Made by a program: the position numbers and the translations under genes. Shown here piece by piece: positions 1 through 8,865 of a DNA stretch of 64,000 nucleotides. Location: NCBI GenBank assembly GCA_050247075.1, contig JBFWUW010000032.1:1-64000 (forward strand), read 5' to 3'. The notes beneath the pieces are model-generated. The model saw only the letters and a list, made by a program, of their open reading frames with translations. It was not told the origin of the DNA and ran no database searches. Each line of letters opens with the position of its first letter. The stretch's first letter is position 1. The DNA comes from JBFWUW01 sp050247075 (GTDB taxonomy: Bacteria; Planctomycetota; Planctomycetia; Pirellulales; JBFWUW01).

Positions 1-258
1 CCGTGCCCGATGATGGCTTGCCAATAACGCCATCGCCGATGTAGCCTTCCCGCAGACACCACAGGGTCGGCGCACGAAAAGCCTGATTTCGGAGCTCAAT
101 AGCTGGCCTGCTTGTACCTCTGGCCGACGCTACACCCACGGCGTTACCGCCGCCGGCGTACGGTTCGAGGCCGAAGTGACTGGCAAGGTCTTCCTCGTAG
201 GACTCTTTCATTCCCAACTCCAAACCGGTTTATCCCGGCGCTTTCGGTGTCCCCCTGG
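1..258 (-). mobile_element. Group II intron 5' segment, runs off the left edge
   Basis: Read leftward from about 254, the minus strand encodes a short peptide starting MKESYEEDLASHFGLEPYAG, continuing through VGVASARGTSRPAIELRNQ and ending near GDGVIGKPSSGT. From memory, this peptide pattern is typical of the RNA region just upstream of the reverse transcriptase/maturase (ltrA) gene of bacterial group II introns. The intron body and its maturase would lie left of the window and cannot be seen. Positions 119-254 are repeated in inverted orientation at 764-899. The peptide may never be translated; it marks the intron family. The homology is recalled, not searched. Confidence 0.5.
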
Positions 259-418
259 CCGCCTCCTCCCCTGGCCGCCTCTCGGCTTCGCCAACGGTCA
301 ACCGTTTGATGCGGACGCAGCATACGATCTGTGGAACAATGCTCACACGGTCACGTTGGAAGACTACTTGTTAAAAGAAGGCCCGGGCGTACTGTACCAC
401 CCAAGCGTGAATCCGTGA
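255..418 (+). pseudogene. 3' tail of an interrupted unknown gene
   Basis: The frame ending at 418 has a coding-like tail of about 40 residues (FDADAAYDLWNNAH through VLYHPSVNP). Its upstream part runs straight into the intron-derived repeat that ends at 254. The tail stops one base before the reading frame of the small gene that follows, as in an operon. The likeliest reading is the remnant of a gene cut by the intron segment. I do not recognise the protein family. Confidence 0.3.
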
Positions 419-431
419 GATGGAGATTTCT

Positions 432-677
432 ATGAACGGCTTTCGGGTTCACCTGTTGAGACTGATCCAATCGAAGGATGGGCAGTTAAGCTGGTATCAG
501 ATTGATCGAGCATTGTCATCCGAAGGCTTTGAACAAGCAGAGCATCTGATGCAATCTCTAAACGGTCTTGAATCAGACGGCTATGTTGTCACGCACGTCG
601 GGACCAATCCGTCACAGCCAACGTACTCGATCACTTCGACTGGCGTCGCGGTCTTGACGCAACTCTCGACGGATTGA
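432..677 (+). CDS. Small winged-helix-like protein, unknown role
   Basis: This is an 81-residue protein. The helix-rich middle (WYQIDRALSSEGF, then AEHLMQSLNGLESDGYVV) is followed by a probable beta wing (PTYSITSTGVAVL). That order resembles small winged-helix DNA-binding domains of the PadR/MarR kind, but no family is certain. I chose ATG 432 over ATG 420 because GGAG at 422-425 sits six bases before it. The gene lies between two inverted intron-derived copies and just after an interrupted reading frame. It could be a partner (for example an immunity or regulatory protein) of that broken gene; this is inference only. Confidence 0.5.
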   Translation: MNGFRVHLLRLIQSKDGQLSWYQIDRALSSEGFEQAEHLMQSLNGLESDGYVVTHVGTNPSQPTYSITSTGVAVLTQLSTD

Positions 678-1220
678 CTTGTAATTTAGACGCCTAGCTT
701 CGCCTTCGGCAGTTTCGATGCCTTGACCTTCGCTTTCTTCTGACGCGGCCTGAGACGCGGACTGGGGACACCGAAAGCGCCGGGATAAACCGGTTTGGAG
801 TTGGGAATGAAAGAGTCTTACGAAGAAGACCTTCCCAGTCACTTCGGCCTCGAACCGTACGCCGGAGGCGGTAACGCCGTGGGTGTAGCATCGGCCAGAT
901 GAGCTGTCTGGGGACAGCCACACTCGCAGACCCTTCAAGGGTTGCTTATGGCCTCCTGCCGAGCGAGCAGATACCGGCTCTTGGGCGGCACTTGGTTTCC
1001 GCGGTGGTGGATTTCATGCGGCTGATTTCGTGACGTGCATCTCAGCAATATGTTAGGACACCAACCCAGCCGCAACGGGCCCACGCTCAATTTATGGGTC
1101 TCCCCCGGCTGTCGCACGAGCGGTGGAAGGCTGGCTTGTCGAAGAGAGTCCGGGTGGTGCGTTCTCTTCCATTGTCTGGGAAGCGGCCACACCAGAATCG
1201 ATGGCGCGCCAAGCGTCCAT
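678..1220. other. Intergenic region with intron fragment and repeat debris
   Basis: Apart from the intron fragment (764-899), this stretch holds a GGGGACAGCCA motif near 911 that recurs at 50230 and 55158. I see no convincing gene. The open frames at 935-1255 (minus) and 1035-1676 (plus) have arginine/proline-rich shadow composition. Confidence 0.4.
764..899 (+). repeat. Second, inverted copy of group II intron 5' segment (truncated)
   Basis: These 136 bases match the reverse complement of 119-254 with few differences, and encode a peptide starting at 808 (MKESYEEDLPSHFGLEPYAG). Homology stops at 899, where the copy meets unrelated sequence with a stop codon, so this is a truncated intron fragment. 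The two copies point away from each other around a 509-base centre. Confidence 0.6.
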
Positions 1221-2222
1221 TCACAACACGGCCGCGGCCGCTTCTTCCGAGACATCGAGCGGCAAGCCAGAGATATATTTCCGCACGGGATCTTCGCAGT
1301 CCCGCGCGATCCGTTTCAGCCCATACAGGTTTTCAACATGGTACACCCGGCCGCTATGTGTACCGTCCCGACGGATGCAGTACCGCTCCAGGCTGGGGCT
1401 AATTTCGCGTACCGCCCGCACGTCTTGGGGACCAATGACGTACTGCTCTCGGGGCAAGTACCGACACAGGTCGATGATTCCTCGGCGGACAAAGCGTTGC
1501 CCCAGCCAGCGCGGCAACCGCTGGCTGACGCGGGCCAGCCCCCAGGCTTTGGCATCAAACCGTTGCAGCTCCGAAAAAACGTAGGGAAAGGCGGAGGGCC
1601 GAACGCCCAGCGCCGTGGCCAAGGTAGAGAACCAAATCTCCTCGCGAGGGTAGCGCGGGCCAGGCTGGGAGGGTGAGAAGCGGTCGTCTTGGGCCAGATC
1701 GGCGATTTCGTACAAGACCTCGGCCTGGTAGACCGAACCTTCGATCTGGCTTCCAACCAGGCGGCCGGTCCCCAGGTGCCGCAAGCAGGCGGCCAGCGCC
1801 GTGTCTTGCAGCGCGGCTGGTCCCGGCCACCAATAACTCTCCGCGAACACGGGCCATTGGTGCAGGCAATTACGGTGGGCCTGCATGAAGTCAGCCACGC
1901 CGCCGCGGACCAGCATATCGTTGGAGGAATGAAAGGTGATCAAGGTGGCATCGCCGCGTTGGCGAATGCACCGGATATTGGCCAGATGGGCTTCGATAAT
2001 ACCGCTCCAGGCGGTCGGCACGCTGTGGGGATTAACCGTGCAATGCCGCAAGCCGGCCTCGTCGAGCCGCGAAGCCAGTTCGTGATGGCTAAAGGCCGCC
2101 TGGGCCGAGCGATGCAAGACGACCCGGACCTGGGGCGCATAAGCCGCCAGGTTTTGCATTTGATTGATTATGACCGGGATGTTTTCGTGGACCGGTATCG
2201 AGAAGTAGATCATGCGGCCCAA
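1221..2222 (-). CDS. Putative glycosyltransferase, last gene of glycan operon
   Basis: The protein has 333 residues, with a possible second start at 2213. The N-terminus (MIYFSIPVHENIPVIINQMQN, followed by RVVLHRSAQAAFS) reads like the nucleotide-sugar-binding first strand and helix of a family-14-type (core-2/I-branching-like) glycosyltransferase. I see no decisive catalytic motif, so the family is tentative. It overlaps the end of the upstream nucleotidyltransferase gene by 13 bases, so the two are almost certainly co-translated. Context (HAD phosphatase, nucleotidyltransferases, kinase-like domain) points to transfer of an unusual activated sugar or alditol onto a surface glycan. Confidence 0.55.
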   Translation of the reverse strand: MGRMIYFSIPVHENIPVIINQMQNLAAYAPQVRVVLHRSAQAAFSHHELASRLDEAGLRHCTVNPHSVPTAWSGIIEAHLANIRCIRQRGDATLITFHSSNDMLVRGGVADFMQAHRNCLHQWPVFAESYWWPGPAALQDTALAACLRHLGTGRLVGSQIEGSVYQAEVLYEIADLAQDDRFSPSQPGPRYPREEIWFSTLATALGVRPSAFPYVFSELQRFDAKAWGLARVSQRLPRWLGQRFVRRGIIDLCRYLPREQYVIGPQDVRAVREISPSLERYCIRRDGTHSGRVYHVENLYGLKRIARDCEDPVRKYISGLPLDVSEEAAAAVL

Positions 2223-2965
2223 GGCATCCTTTCTGGCTGGCAGGCGAGAAAATCGTCGTACTCCGACGGAATTCCGACGAAGGTCACCTGGCCGCGGTCG
2301 ATGCGGTGGTAGGCGACCGGTTCTCCCCGTTCGATCAAGTAGTTATACAGCGGCGCGACGTACCGCTCTGGCAATTGGCCCAAGTAGCGTTGCTGGTCGG
2401 CCGCCGCCATTCGCAGGGCGCTGAGAAAATGTTCGACCGTGGCAAAGTGGTACAGACCCGTGCAACACAAGTCGGAGATGGCTTGTTTTTCCGCCGTTTG
2501 CAAGGCCCAGGGCTCGCTTTCGCTGGCGGGCAGCACGTAGGACCAGTTTGCCCCCTTGCCCACAAAGACCTCCAAGCAACCGGCCGCCCGGCTGGCGATG
2601 GCGGGCTGCCAGTAGCCTGGCCGGATCGTATCGATATTGAAGATGGTCAATGGTTCGCCGTGGGCGGCTTGCCCCCGCGATACCCCCAGCTCCACGGTGT
2701 GGGCCTGCCCATCGGTGGGACCATCCAACACGACAACTTGAGCCTGGCGAATGCCCAAACGGCGGGCCGACTGGCGGACAAAGTCCGGCGTTCCCGCGAC
2801 GTCGCGAACGACGAACAGAAACCGTTCCGTGGCGAAGTAGCGGGCAAAGCTCGACACGCTCCAGTCAAACAACGTGCGGTCATGCGCTGCGAGCATGTAT
2901 TTGGGCAACCGGTAGCCCGCCTGGGTGAATCTGGAGCTCAGTCCCGCCATCGGAATCACGATCAT
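2210..2965 (-). CDS. Sugar-phosphate nucleotidyltransferase-like protein
   Basis: The protein has 251 residues. The start MIVIPMAGLSSRFTQAGY is the glycine-rich nucleotide-binding signature of NTP_transferase enzymes (G-L-S-S-R-F then LPKYM). These couple a sugar or alditol phosphate to an NTP. An acidic stretch (FNIDTIRPGYW) sits where the metal-binding Asp is expected. The frame extends upstream to 3187, but that part is antisense-like and overlaps the previous gene, so I chose ATG 2965. It overlaps the upstream fusion gene by 86 bases and the glycosyltransferase gene by 13. This is the second nucleotidyltransferase-type domain in the operon. Confidence 0.7.
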   Translation of the reverse strand: MIVIPMAGLSSRFTQAGYRLPKYMLAAHDRTLFDWSVSSFARYFATERFLFVVRDVAGTPDFVRQSARRLGIRQAQVVVLDGPTDGQAHTVELGVSRGQAAHGEPLTIFNIDTIRPGYWQPAIASRAAGCLEVFVGKGANWSYVLPASESEPWALQTAEKQAISDLCCTGLYHFATVEHFLSALRMAAADQQRYLGQLPERYVAPLYNYLIERGEPVAYHRIDRGQVTFVGIPSEYDDFLACQPERMPWAA

Positions 2966-4517
2966 GGGATTGCTCTCTTTCCACGTAGAGGCGCAGCGCG
3001 TTGGCCAGCAGCGCGCGTTGCCGTTTGGGGGAATCGGCATGCAAGGGAAGCATGGCCAAGAACAGCAGCGTGGCCACCGCGTGCCCGGACCATTCCGCGG
3101 GCCGCCGCCCCAAAAACCGGCAGCGGCCAAACAGTTGTTGGATGGGCCTGACTTCTTGGAAAGGGAGTTCCAGATCGAATGCCGCACCAGACTCCGCCAG
3201 CCGAAAGCGGTCGGCCACGATAAAGTCGTACAACCCCATCACCGAGTGCGTCAGCTTGCCGATATCGTAGCGGACATCGCCCAGGATGCTGGGCGCACCG
3301 TCAACTCCCAGGCCGCGCGGGTCGATGACTTTGACCTGCCGGGCACGAAAGTCATACAAGATATTGCTGAAACAATAGTCTCCGTGAACGATCGCCAGCG
3401 GCTGCCGCATGTCTCTCGACAGCACTTCGTCGTAGCAATCGCGTACGACGCGCTCTAGCGAGGGGACGGCCCGTCCGTTGATCGTCCATTCACGCGACAA
3501 ACTGGTGCCGGCTTGCCGGGCGTAAGTACCGAGCCGATGCAAGGTATGATCCAGGTAGCGCTGTTGGACATCGACCAAAGGCTGCCGCACATGGGCCGCG
3601 GCGGCCGTGAGGAATTCGTCGCAAGCCGAGAAAATGCCTTGCCAGACGAATGGCGGCAGGTCGCCAAACACGAACAGGTCGTTGAGCGGCGGCAGATGCA
3701 AGTACTCCAACGAATACGAATAGGCATCCGCGGAAGTATCTTCCCCCAAGAACTGCGGCGTGAACCTTCGCAAGGCGGGCGGAATTTGCTGAAACCAGTG
3801 CGCCTCGGCCCGTAACTTATCGGCGTTGCTGCCCGCCTTGGTTACGCCTGCCCGCGAGATTTGCAAACGGTTAAAGCAGCGTTCGGTGGTCACCTGCGTG
3901 CGCGAGCGGTAGTACGTTGTCAGGTGGCCAAAGTCGTGCCATTCCTCGACAATCGCGGGCTGCAGCGGGCCTACGTCGTCGTGGTACTGGTGAACCGCGG
4001 CCAGAAAGTCATTGCCGGCCGCATCCAAGGCGGTCGCCAGGTCCGCCCCCCGCGCAAAGCTGAAATATCCGGCGATCACGCGCGGTTGGTTCGACGGCGG
4101 CCGGTCCGACGCGCCCGGGCAGTAGCCCCACGGATAGTTGTCGGTGGGAGTGGCGACCGCGTAAATGTTGGTCCGCTCAAAGTCGATGTCGCGGATCAAC
4201 GTGTCGCCGTAGAGGATATCGACGCGGCGGTCGGTCCCTAATTGCTCCAGCAGAAACCAGATAGCCTCGCCCGTCGTCAGGCCGACCGGAACGCGGACGA
4301 TCTCCACATTCAGGCTGCGCAGACGGGCCAAGTCAAAGTCGGTCGGGACAAACGTCCAGGGTAAGGAAAGGTAGACCTCATCGTAGGCTTCGCCCGCCAA
4401 GGCGAGTTGATGCTCGTACAACCGCCGATTGCCGAACGGCAGGAACGCTGGCGGCAGTTGCCCAAACTCGGACTGCAGTTCCGGCGTGCAGTAGGCGCTA
4501 GAGGCAATGATGAGCAT
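2880..4517 (-). CDS. Nucleotidyltransferase-like / APH-type kinase fusion
   Basis: The protein has 545 residues in two parts. Residues 1 to about 215 look like a nucleotidyltransferase fold (FLPFGNRRLYEHQL near the start, then ILYGDTLIRDID as the acidic metal site). The C-terminal half resembles aminoglycoside/choline kinase-fold phosphotransferases: HGDYCFSNILYDF near residue 374 is the catalytic loop and VKVIDPRGLG supplies the metal Asp. Such pairs make activated phospho-substrates for capsules. It begins 10 bases after the phosphatase stop codon and its 3' end overlaps the next gene by 86 bases. The substrate cannot be read from sequence; choline, glycerol, or a sugar are all possible. 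Confidence 0.65.
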   Translation of the reverse strand: MLIIASSAYCTPELQSEFGQLPPAFLPFGNRRLYEHQLALAGEAYDEVYLSLPWTFVPTDFDLARLRSLNVEIVRVPVGLTTGEAIWFLLEQLGTDRRVDILYGDTLIRDIDFERTNIYAVATPTDNYPWGYCPGASDRPPSNQPRVIAGYFSFARGADLATALDAAGNDFLAAVHQYHDDVGPLQPAIVEEWHDFGHLTTYYRSRTQVTTERCFNRLQISRAGVTKAGSNADKLRAEAHWFQQIPPALRRFTPQFLGEDTSADAYSYSLEYLHLPPLNDLFVFGDLPPFVWQGIFSACDEFLTAAAAHVRQPLVDVQQRYLDHTLHRLGTYARQAGTSLSREWTINGRAVPSLERVVRDCYDEVLSRDMRQPLAIVHGDYCFSNILYDFRARQVKVIDPRGLGVDGAPSILGDVRYDIGKLTHSVMGLYDFIVADRFRLAESGAAFDLELPFQEVRPIQQLFGRCRFLGRRPAEWSGHAVATLLFLAMLPLHADSPKRQRALLANALRLYVEREQSHDRDSDGGTELQIHPGGLPVAQIHARSA

Positions 4518-4527
4518 GGCGGCCGCC

Positions 4528-4899
4528 TCACTTGTCTTGTTTCAGCAAGGCGCGAACCTGGGCGTAGTCCAGGTTGACGAATTCATCCGGCCGCAACGCG
4601 CGATCATCAATGTAAAAGCCGTCGAAACCGCACCACGGCTTGCCCACCACGACTTCGTCGAAGGGGATCTCATGCTTTTGCAACCACTGCAAGATCGTGG
4701 GCAAGGTATGCACGTTGATCTTGCCGACATTGCCGGCATGGGTGCGCATATTGCGGCTGGTGTGGATCACGATCTCGAAGCCGCTCTGCTTGTATTCCCG
4801 CAGCCGCGCGATGACGTCGCGGTTGGGCTGCTCTTGGCCGTAAGGCTCTCCCCCTTTGATGGTCAACGTATCGTCGAGGTCGATAATCAGACGCTTCAA
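4528..4899 (-). CDS. HAD-type capsule biosynthesis phosphatase
   Basis: This small protein of about 123 residues opens with LIIDLDDTLT, the HAD nucleophile motif DxDxT, followed by VIHTSRNMRTH (motif II Thr/Ser) and GKPWCGFDGFYIDDRAL (motif III Lys and motif IV Asp pair). This order matches the compact capsular polysaccharide biosynthesis phosphatases. No ATG lies in frame near the domain; the likely start is TTG at 4899. It heads the four-gene minus-strand operon that ends at 1221, and probably dephosphorylates an intermediate for the nucleotidyltransferases downstream. Confidence 0.7.
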   Translation of the reverse strand: MKRLIIDLDDTLTIKGGEPYGQEQPNRDVIARLREYKQSGFEIVIHTSRNMRTHAGNVGKINVHTLPTILQWLQKHEIPFDEVVVGKPWCGFDGFYIDDRALRPDEFVNLDYAQVRALLKQDK

Positions 4900-5131
4900 G
4901 GCTGCTCCAATCCATCCTGGGGAACTCGGTCTGGCCTGGCCAGTTCGCCACGCGCACACATTTCCTATGTACGGCCGCGCGGCGATCGACCGGCGAGCCC
5001 TGGGCCAGACAATCGCAAACGGGTCCCAGTGGGTGGTACGCGGCCCACAAGGCGGCACGGTACAAAGCGCGGCCGACAGCCGTCAATACCAGTGCCAGAT
5101 GTGGCGATTGCCTTGCCAGCAGCCCGCGCGT

Positions 5132-6562
5132 TCAGCCGAACAGTTCCAGCAGCGGGCGGCCGCCATCCACGATGGAGACCGGCTGGCCGCGCTGATTGAG
5201 AACGCGCAGCTCAGGGTTGATGCCCAATGCCGTGTAAATGGTGGCGGCAAGGTCCTCGGGACTGACGGGTTTGCTGGCCGGGTAGAGCGCGTCACGGTCG
5301 CTGGTGCCGTAAAGCGTGCCGCCGCAGATGCCAGCACCCGCTAGCAGCGCGGGGAAGCAATACGTCCAATGGTTGCGGCCCCAAGTGGAATTTGCGGGCT
5401 GCGGGGTGCGCCCCATTTCGCCCAGGCAAACGACAAGCGTCTCCTCCAACAGGCCGCTTTGCTCCATATCCTCTAACAACGCCGAGAGCGACTGATCCAG
5501 TCCCGGCAGCAGATGTTTGTCGAGGTCGGCGCTGGTGATGTGGCTGTCCCAGCCGTAGCCGTCTGGCCCGTCCCACAGCACGGTGGCAAAGCGGGCACCC
5601 GCCTCGATCATGCGGCGGCCCATCAGCAACGATTGCCCAAACAAATGCCGCCCGTAGCGGTCTCGCAATTCGGCCGGCTCGCGGCGGATATCGAGCGCCG
5701 TGCGAACCTGCTCACTCGTGGCGATGTCGAAGGCCCGCTGTTGAAACCGGTCGTAACTGGCGATATTACCGCTGATTTCCGCCGTGCGGCGGGCGGCGTC
5801 AAACTCCTCTAACAACGTGCGCCGCCGGCCCAATCGGTCGAGAGGCATCTCCAGTGTTGGCAACAGGCCTTGCACGCGAAAGTCGAGCTCCTCGTCGGTG
5901 CAATCGCGGTAGTACGGATTGTCCTTGGAGTCGCGCTTGCGGATCTCGGTGGCCAGTGCGTCGTAGCCCCGCCCGAGCCAGCCGGCGTATTGCCCGGTGC
6001 GGTCGTAGCGCGGCGTTTGAATGTGCCCCATGCGGTTGGGCAGGTAGACATAACTGGGAAAGCTTCGCTGGCGGTCGTGCCGATCGACGTATTCCACCAC
6101 CGAACCCATCGCCGGCCAATCGCTGTCGGTGGCGTTGACATCTTGGCCATTGGCGGCGCTTCGCGGCCAGGTATGGCCCGTCTGCAGATAATGGCAAGCG
6201 TTATGGTCGTTGTGCGGGTGCGTCATCGTCCGCACCACACAATACTTGTCAGACGCGGCGGCCAATTGGGGCAGTTTCTCGCAGATCCGCAGCTCTGGCG
6301 TGCGGGCGGCGATTGGCCGCCAAGGTCCGCGAATCTTTTCGGCGGCGTCGGGCTTGCAGTCGAAGGTCTCTAACTGGCTAGGACCGCCAAACAAGAAGAC
6401 AAACAGCACGCTCTTGGCCCGCGCCGGCAACGTGGATTGCTCGCTGGCCGCCAACAGGCCTGGCAGCGACAGGCCAAACAGGCCCGCCCCGCCCGCCTGC
6501 AACAATTCACGCCGCGTCAGCCCGCTGCAAACGCCGCGGGGGCGAGAGTTAATCGTGAGCAT
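5132..6562 (-). CDS. DUF1501 protein with secretion signal
   Basis: This 476-residue protein starts LTINSRPRGVCSGLTRRELL and has a twin-arginine-like RRELLQAGGAGLFGLSLPGLL signal, so it is probably exported. The rest matches the DUF1501 family that is greatly expanded in planctomycetes, with sulfatase-like architecture: FLFGGPSQLETFDCKPDA early, VVRTMTHPHNDHNACH, and LVVCLGEMGRTP near the end. I chose ATG 6562 because it directly precedes the signal. DUF1501 genes usually pair with a large cytochrome-type partner (PSCyt/DUF1549). Here the only cytochrome-like neighbour is the small CxxCH protein upstream. Function is unproven; degradation of sulfated or complex carbon is usually suggested. 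Confidence 0.85.
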   Translation of the reverse strand: MLTINSRPRGVCSGLTRRELLQAGGAGLFGLSLPGLLAASEQSTLPARAKSVLFVFLFGGPSQLETFDCKPDAAEKIRGPWRPIAARTPELRICEKLPQLAAASDKYCVVRTMTHPHNDHNACHYLQTGHTWPRSAANGQDVNATDSDWPAMGSVVEYVDRHDRQRSFPSYVYLPNRMGHIQTPRYDRTGQYAGWLGRGYDALATEIRKRDSKDNPYYRDCTDEELDFRVQGLLPTLEMPLDRLGRRRTLLEEFDAARRTAEISGNIASYDRFQQRAFDIATSEQVRTALDIRREPAELRDRYGRHLFGQSLLMGRRMIEAGARFATVLWDGPDGYGWDSHITSADLDKHLLPGLDQSLSALLEDMEQSGLLEETLVVCLGEMGRTPQPANSTWGRNHWTYCFPALLAGAGICGGTLYGTSDRDALYPASKPVSPEDLAATIYTALGINPELRVLNQRGQPVSIVDGGRPLLELFG

Positions 6563-6736
6563 GGTCCAGCATCTCCGATCGCGCGAGAATCGACGCATCA
6601 ACAGAAACCAATCTAAACTGGTTTCCGCAGCAGGACAATATGAGGTGTACACCTCATCAGCGTCAATTCATTCCGCCAATGGCCAGACCAAGCCACGCTC
6701 TGCTCCATCCAGACCACCCGCGGATGGGTTGACCAA

Positions 6737-7159
6737 CTACTTGCGGGGCAACTTGGGAGGATTGCCGGCCATGCGGACTCCGCGCACATATTTGTGGCAA
6801 GAGACGCACTTCATGGTCATGCCGACGTAGGCCAGGGCCGCGCCATCCAGATTTTTTTCCTTGGCGGCTTTCGTCAAGTCGTCGGTCAGTTTGCGAAATT
6901 CGGCGCTTTGATGCAGATACTCTGGCGTTTGCAAGACTTGCCAGTTTGCCGCCAGGCTCAACAGGCTAATGTCTTGCGAATGCTTGGCAATCATGTCGAA
7001 GTCCTCAAGCGCCAGCCCTTCCAAGACTTTCTCGGAGTGATCGAGCTTGGCACGCATGAACTTAGCCACGTTGTTGGGCTGTTGCGGCTCGGCCCGATTG
7101 GCCCAGGCCAGCCCCAAGACGCCCAATACCAGACAAAACGCGATGCTCTTTTTGCGCAT
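6737..7159 (-). CDS. Small exported protein with one heme-binding CxxCH
   Basis: The protein has 140 residues, starting MRKKSIAFCLVLGVLGLAWA (a Sec signal peptide). It is helical, with a CVSCHKYVRG motif near the C-terminus that could attach one heme c. The helical part before it (KLDHSEKVLEGLALEDFDMI) looks like a cytochrome c' type four-helix bundle, in which the CxxCH is also C-terminal. It lies 174 bases upstream of the DUF1501 gene on the same strand. ATG 7159 is the only start compatible with a signal peptide. Confidence 0.7.
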   Translation of the reverse strand: MRKKSIAFCLVLGVLGLAWANRAEPQQPNNVAKFMRAKLDHSEKVLEGLALEDFDMIAKHSQDISLLSLAANWQVLQTPEYLHQSAEFRKLTDDLTKAAKEKNLDGAALAYVGMTMKCVSCHKYVRGVRMAGNPPKLPRK

Positions 7160-7542
7160 GTGACAATTCCTTGGCGGATGGATATTGAAATGAATGGACC
7201 GCTTGCTCGATCCGGCTGCCAGGAATGAACATGGCAAATCAAGTGCCAAACAGGCCCAAAGCTGAGCCTTTTCGCCGCAGCAGACTGAGTCGAGCGTCAA
7301 ATGCCGTTGTCCACTGCGGGGCATGCAGTGCAGAGCCCTAGCCGCTGCTTGGCACAGACTGCCAGGGTGTGACAAGACCGCACGGACAGGCGGTGTCACT
7401 GTGCGATTTCGGCACTCGCCAAAACGGCCGTAGGAGGCGGTTTTCCGGCCGACCGGGGCGCATACGGCGGGCGCCTGGGCCAGCAGTGAACGGCCCGGCC
7501 TGCCTCCCTTTCATCCTTCATCCTTCCGCCTTCATCCTTTCC
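7160..7542. other. Intergenic region with a short repeat
   Basis: Promoter region of the CxxCH gene. Near 7431 it holds GTAGGAGGCGGTTTTCC, a diverged member of the GGAGGCGATTCC repeat family seen elsewhere in the window. No gene is supported here. Confidence 0.4.
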
Positions 7543-8865
7543 TCACACGGCCCGTACCATGACGCAACTGGCCTGACCCTGCACGGTCACGCTGAGGTTG
7601 AGAAAGCTAGCGCCAGGCTCGGTGCCATCCTTGGCGACCACGTTGATGGGGCACTCTGGATCGGGTGTTTCATAGTTCAGCGTGCGGAAGAGCTGGCGGT
7701 GTTTGAGTGCCAGCACGCCGGCACACAGTTCGACCGCTCCGCTGCCGGCCCCCAGGTTGCCAAAGTAACTCTTGGCCGCCGTGACGGGCAGCTTATCGGC
7801 CTTGTCGCCAAAAATGGCCCGGATGGCCTGCGACTCGGCAATGTCGCTGGTTTGGGAACCAAGCCCGTGGGCTTGGATATGGCCAACGTCGTCTAGGGTG
7901 GCGTTGGCATCACGCAAGGTCGCCCGCATGGCATTGATGAGCGCCGTGTGCCGCCGCGAAACCAAATGGGGACCGGCCACCTGGCTGCTGGCCGTGCCGA
8001 CAATCTCCGCCAGAATCGTGGCACCGCGGGCCTGGGCCGATTCCCACTCTTCCAGAATCAACGCACCCGACCCTTCGCCCAAAACCATGCCGCTACGGTT
8101 CTTGTCGAACGGCCGGCAGGCCTTCTCCGGTTCGCAGCCGTTGCCGGCCAGTTCTTGCTGCAAGACCGCATGCACCGCCTTGACCGGATGGATCCAGGTG
8201 CCGGTGGCCCCAGCGATCATGGTGTCGGCGTGGCCGCGCTGGATGTAGCGAAAAGCCTCGCCAATCGCCAGATTGCTGGAAGCCTCACGCAGAGTGAGGG
8301 AGTTGTTGGGCCCGCGCAGGTCGTTGTAAATGGCGATGTGGGCGCTGGGCATGTTGGGCAAATACTTCAACAGCCACAGGGGATCCATCTTGCCCAAGCC
8401 CTCGCTGGCCCAGCGGCCGAAGTCGAACTTGCCGTCCGGGCCCACGCAGGTGCGCACGGCGTCGGTGTATTCCTCGGGCTGGGTGATCATGTAGTCCGAG
8501 CCAAACACAATGCCCGTCCGTTCGGGATTCGTCTTGCCCCCGCCCAAGCCGGCATCGTGCAGGGCCAACTGCGCGGCGGCGATGCCCATCTTGGCTTCGC
8601 GGCAGATCGTTTTAAGCCCTTTGCGGATGGCCTTTTTTTGCTCTTTTTCCAGCGGGCCGAACTGGTCGATCTCTTCGGTGAAGCCGCGGGCCTCGGCGGC
8701 GAACGACATCGGCAGATACTTGGGTGGCACGGCGACCAAGGGGCCCACGCCGCTGCGGCCGGCGGAGAGCGCATCCCACAGTTCCTGGGGACTGTTGCCC
8801 AAGGGGGTAATCAAGCCCATGCCGGTGATGGCCACGCGCCGGTCGTTCCGCTCCACACCATTCAT
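7543..8865 (-). CDS. Beta-ketoacyl synthase homologue lacking the catalytic Cys
   Basis: This 440-residue protein has the KAS I/II fold: VAITGMGLITPLGNS at the start, GIVFGSDY, and the IQAHGLGSQTSDIAE region carrying the first catalytic His. The nucleophile position reads REASSNLAIGEA, so Ala (about residue 195) stands where TACSS-type Cys is expected. The second His region reads KSYFGNLGAG with Asn in place of His, and the C-terminal glycine-rich loop is also altered. It therefore resembles chain-length-factor or decarboxylase-type subunits more than a condensing enzyme. It stands alone, with no ACP or second KS beside it, divergent from the kinase gene. Confidence 0.8.
   Translation of the reverse strand: MNGVERNDRRVAITGMGLITPLGNSPQELWDALSAGRSGVGPLVAVPPKYLPMSFAAEARGFTEEIDQFGPLEKEQKKAIRKGLKTICREAKMGIAAAQLALHDAGLGGGKTNPERTGIVFGSDYMITQPEEYTDAVRTCVGPDGKFDFGRWASEGLGKMDPLWLLKYLPNMPSAHIAIYNDLRGPNNSLTLREASSNLAIGEAFRYIQRGHADTMIAGATGTWIHPVKAVHAVLQQELAGNGCEPEKACRPFDKNRSGMVLGEGSGALILEEWESAQARGATILAEIVGTASSQVAGPHLVSRRHTALINAMRATLRDANATLDDVGHIQAHGLGSQTSDIAESQAIRAIFGDKADKLPVTAAKSYFGNLGAGSGAVELCAGVLALKHRQLFRTLNYETPDPECPINVVAKDGTEPGASFLNLSVTVQGQASCVMVRAV

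Noticed and set aside
1035..1676. 213-residue plus-strand frame over the glycosyltransferase 3' end
   Set aside because: Shadow composition; the minus-strand gene is coupled to its operon and better supported.
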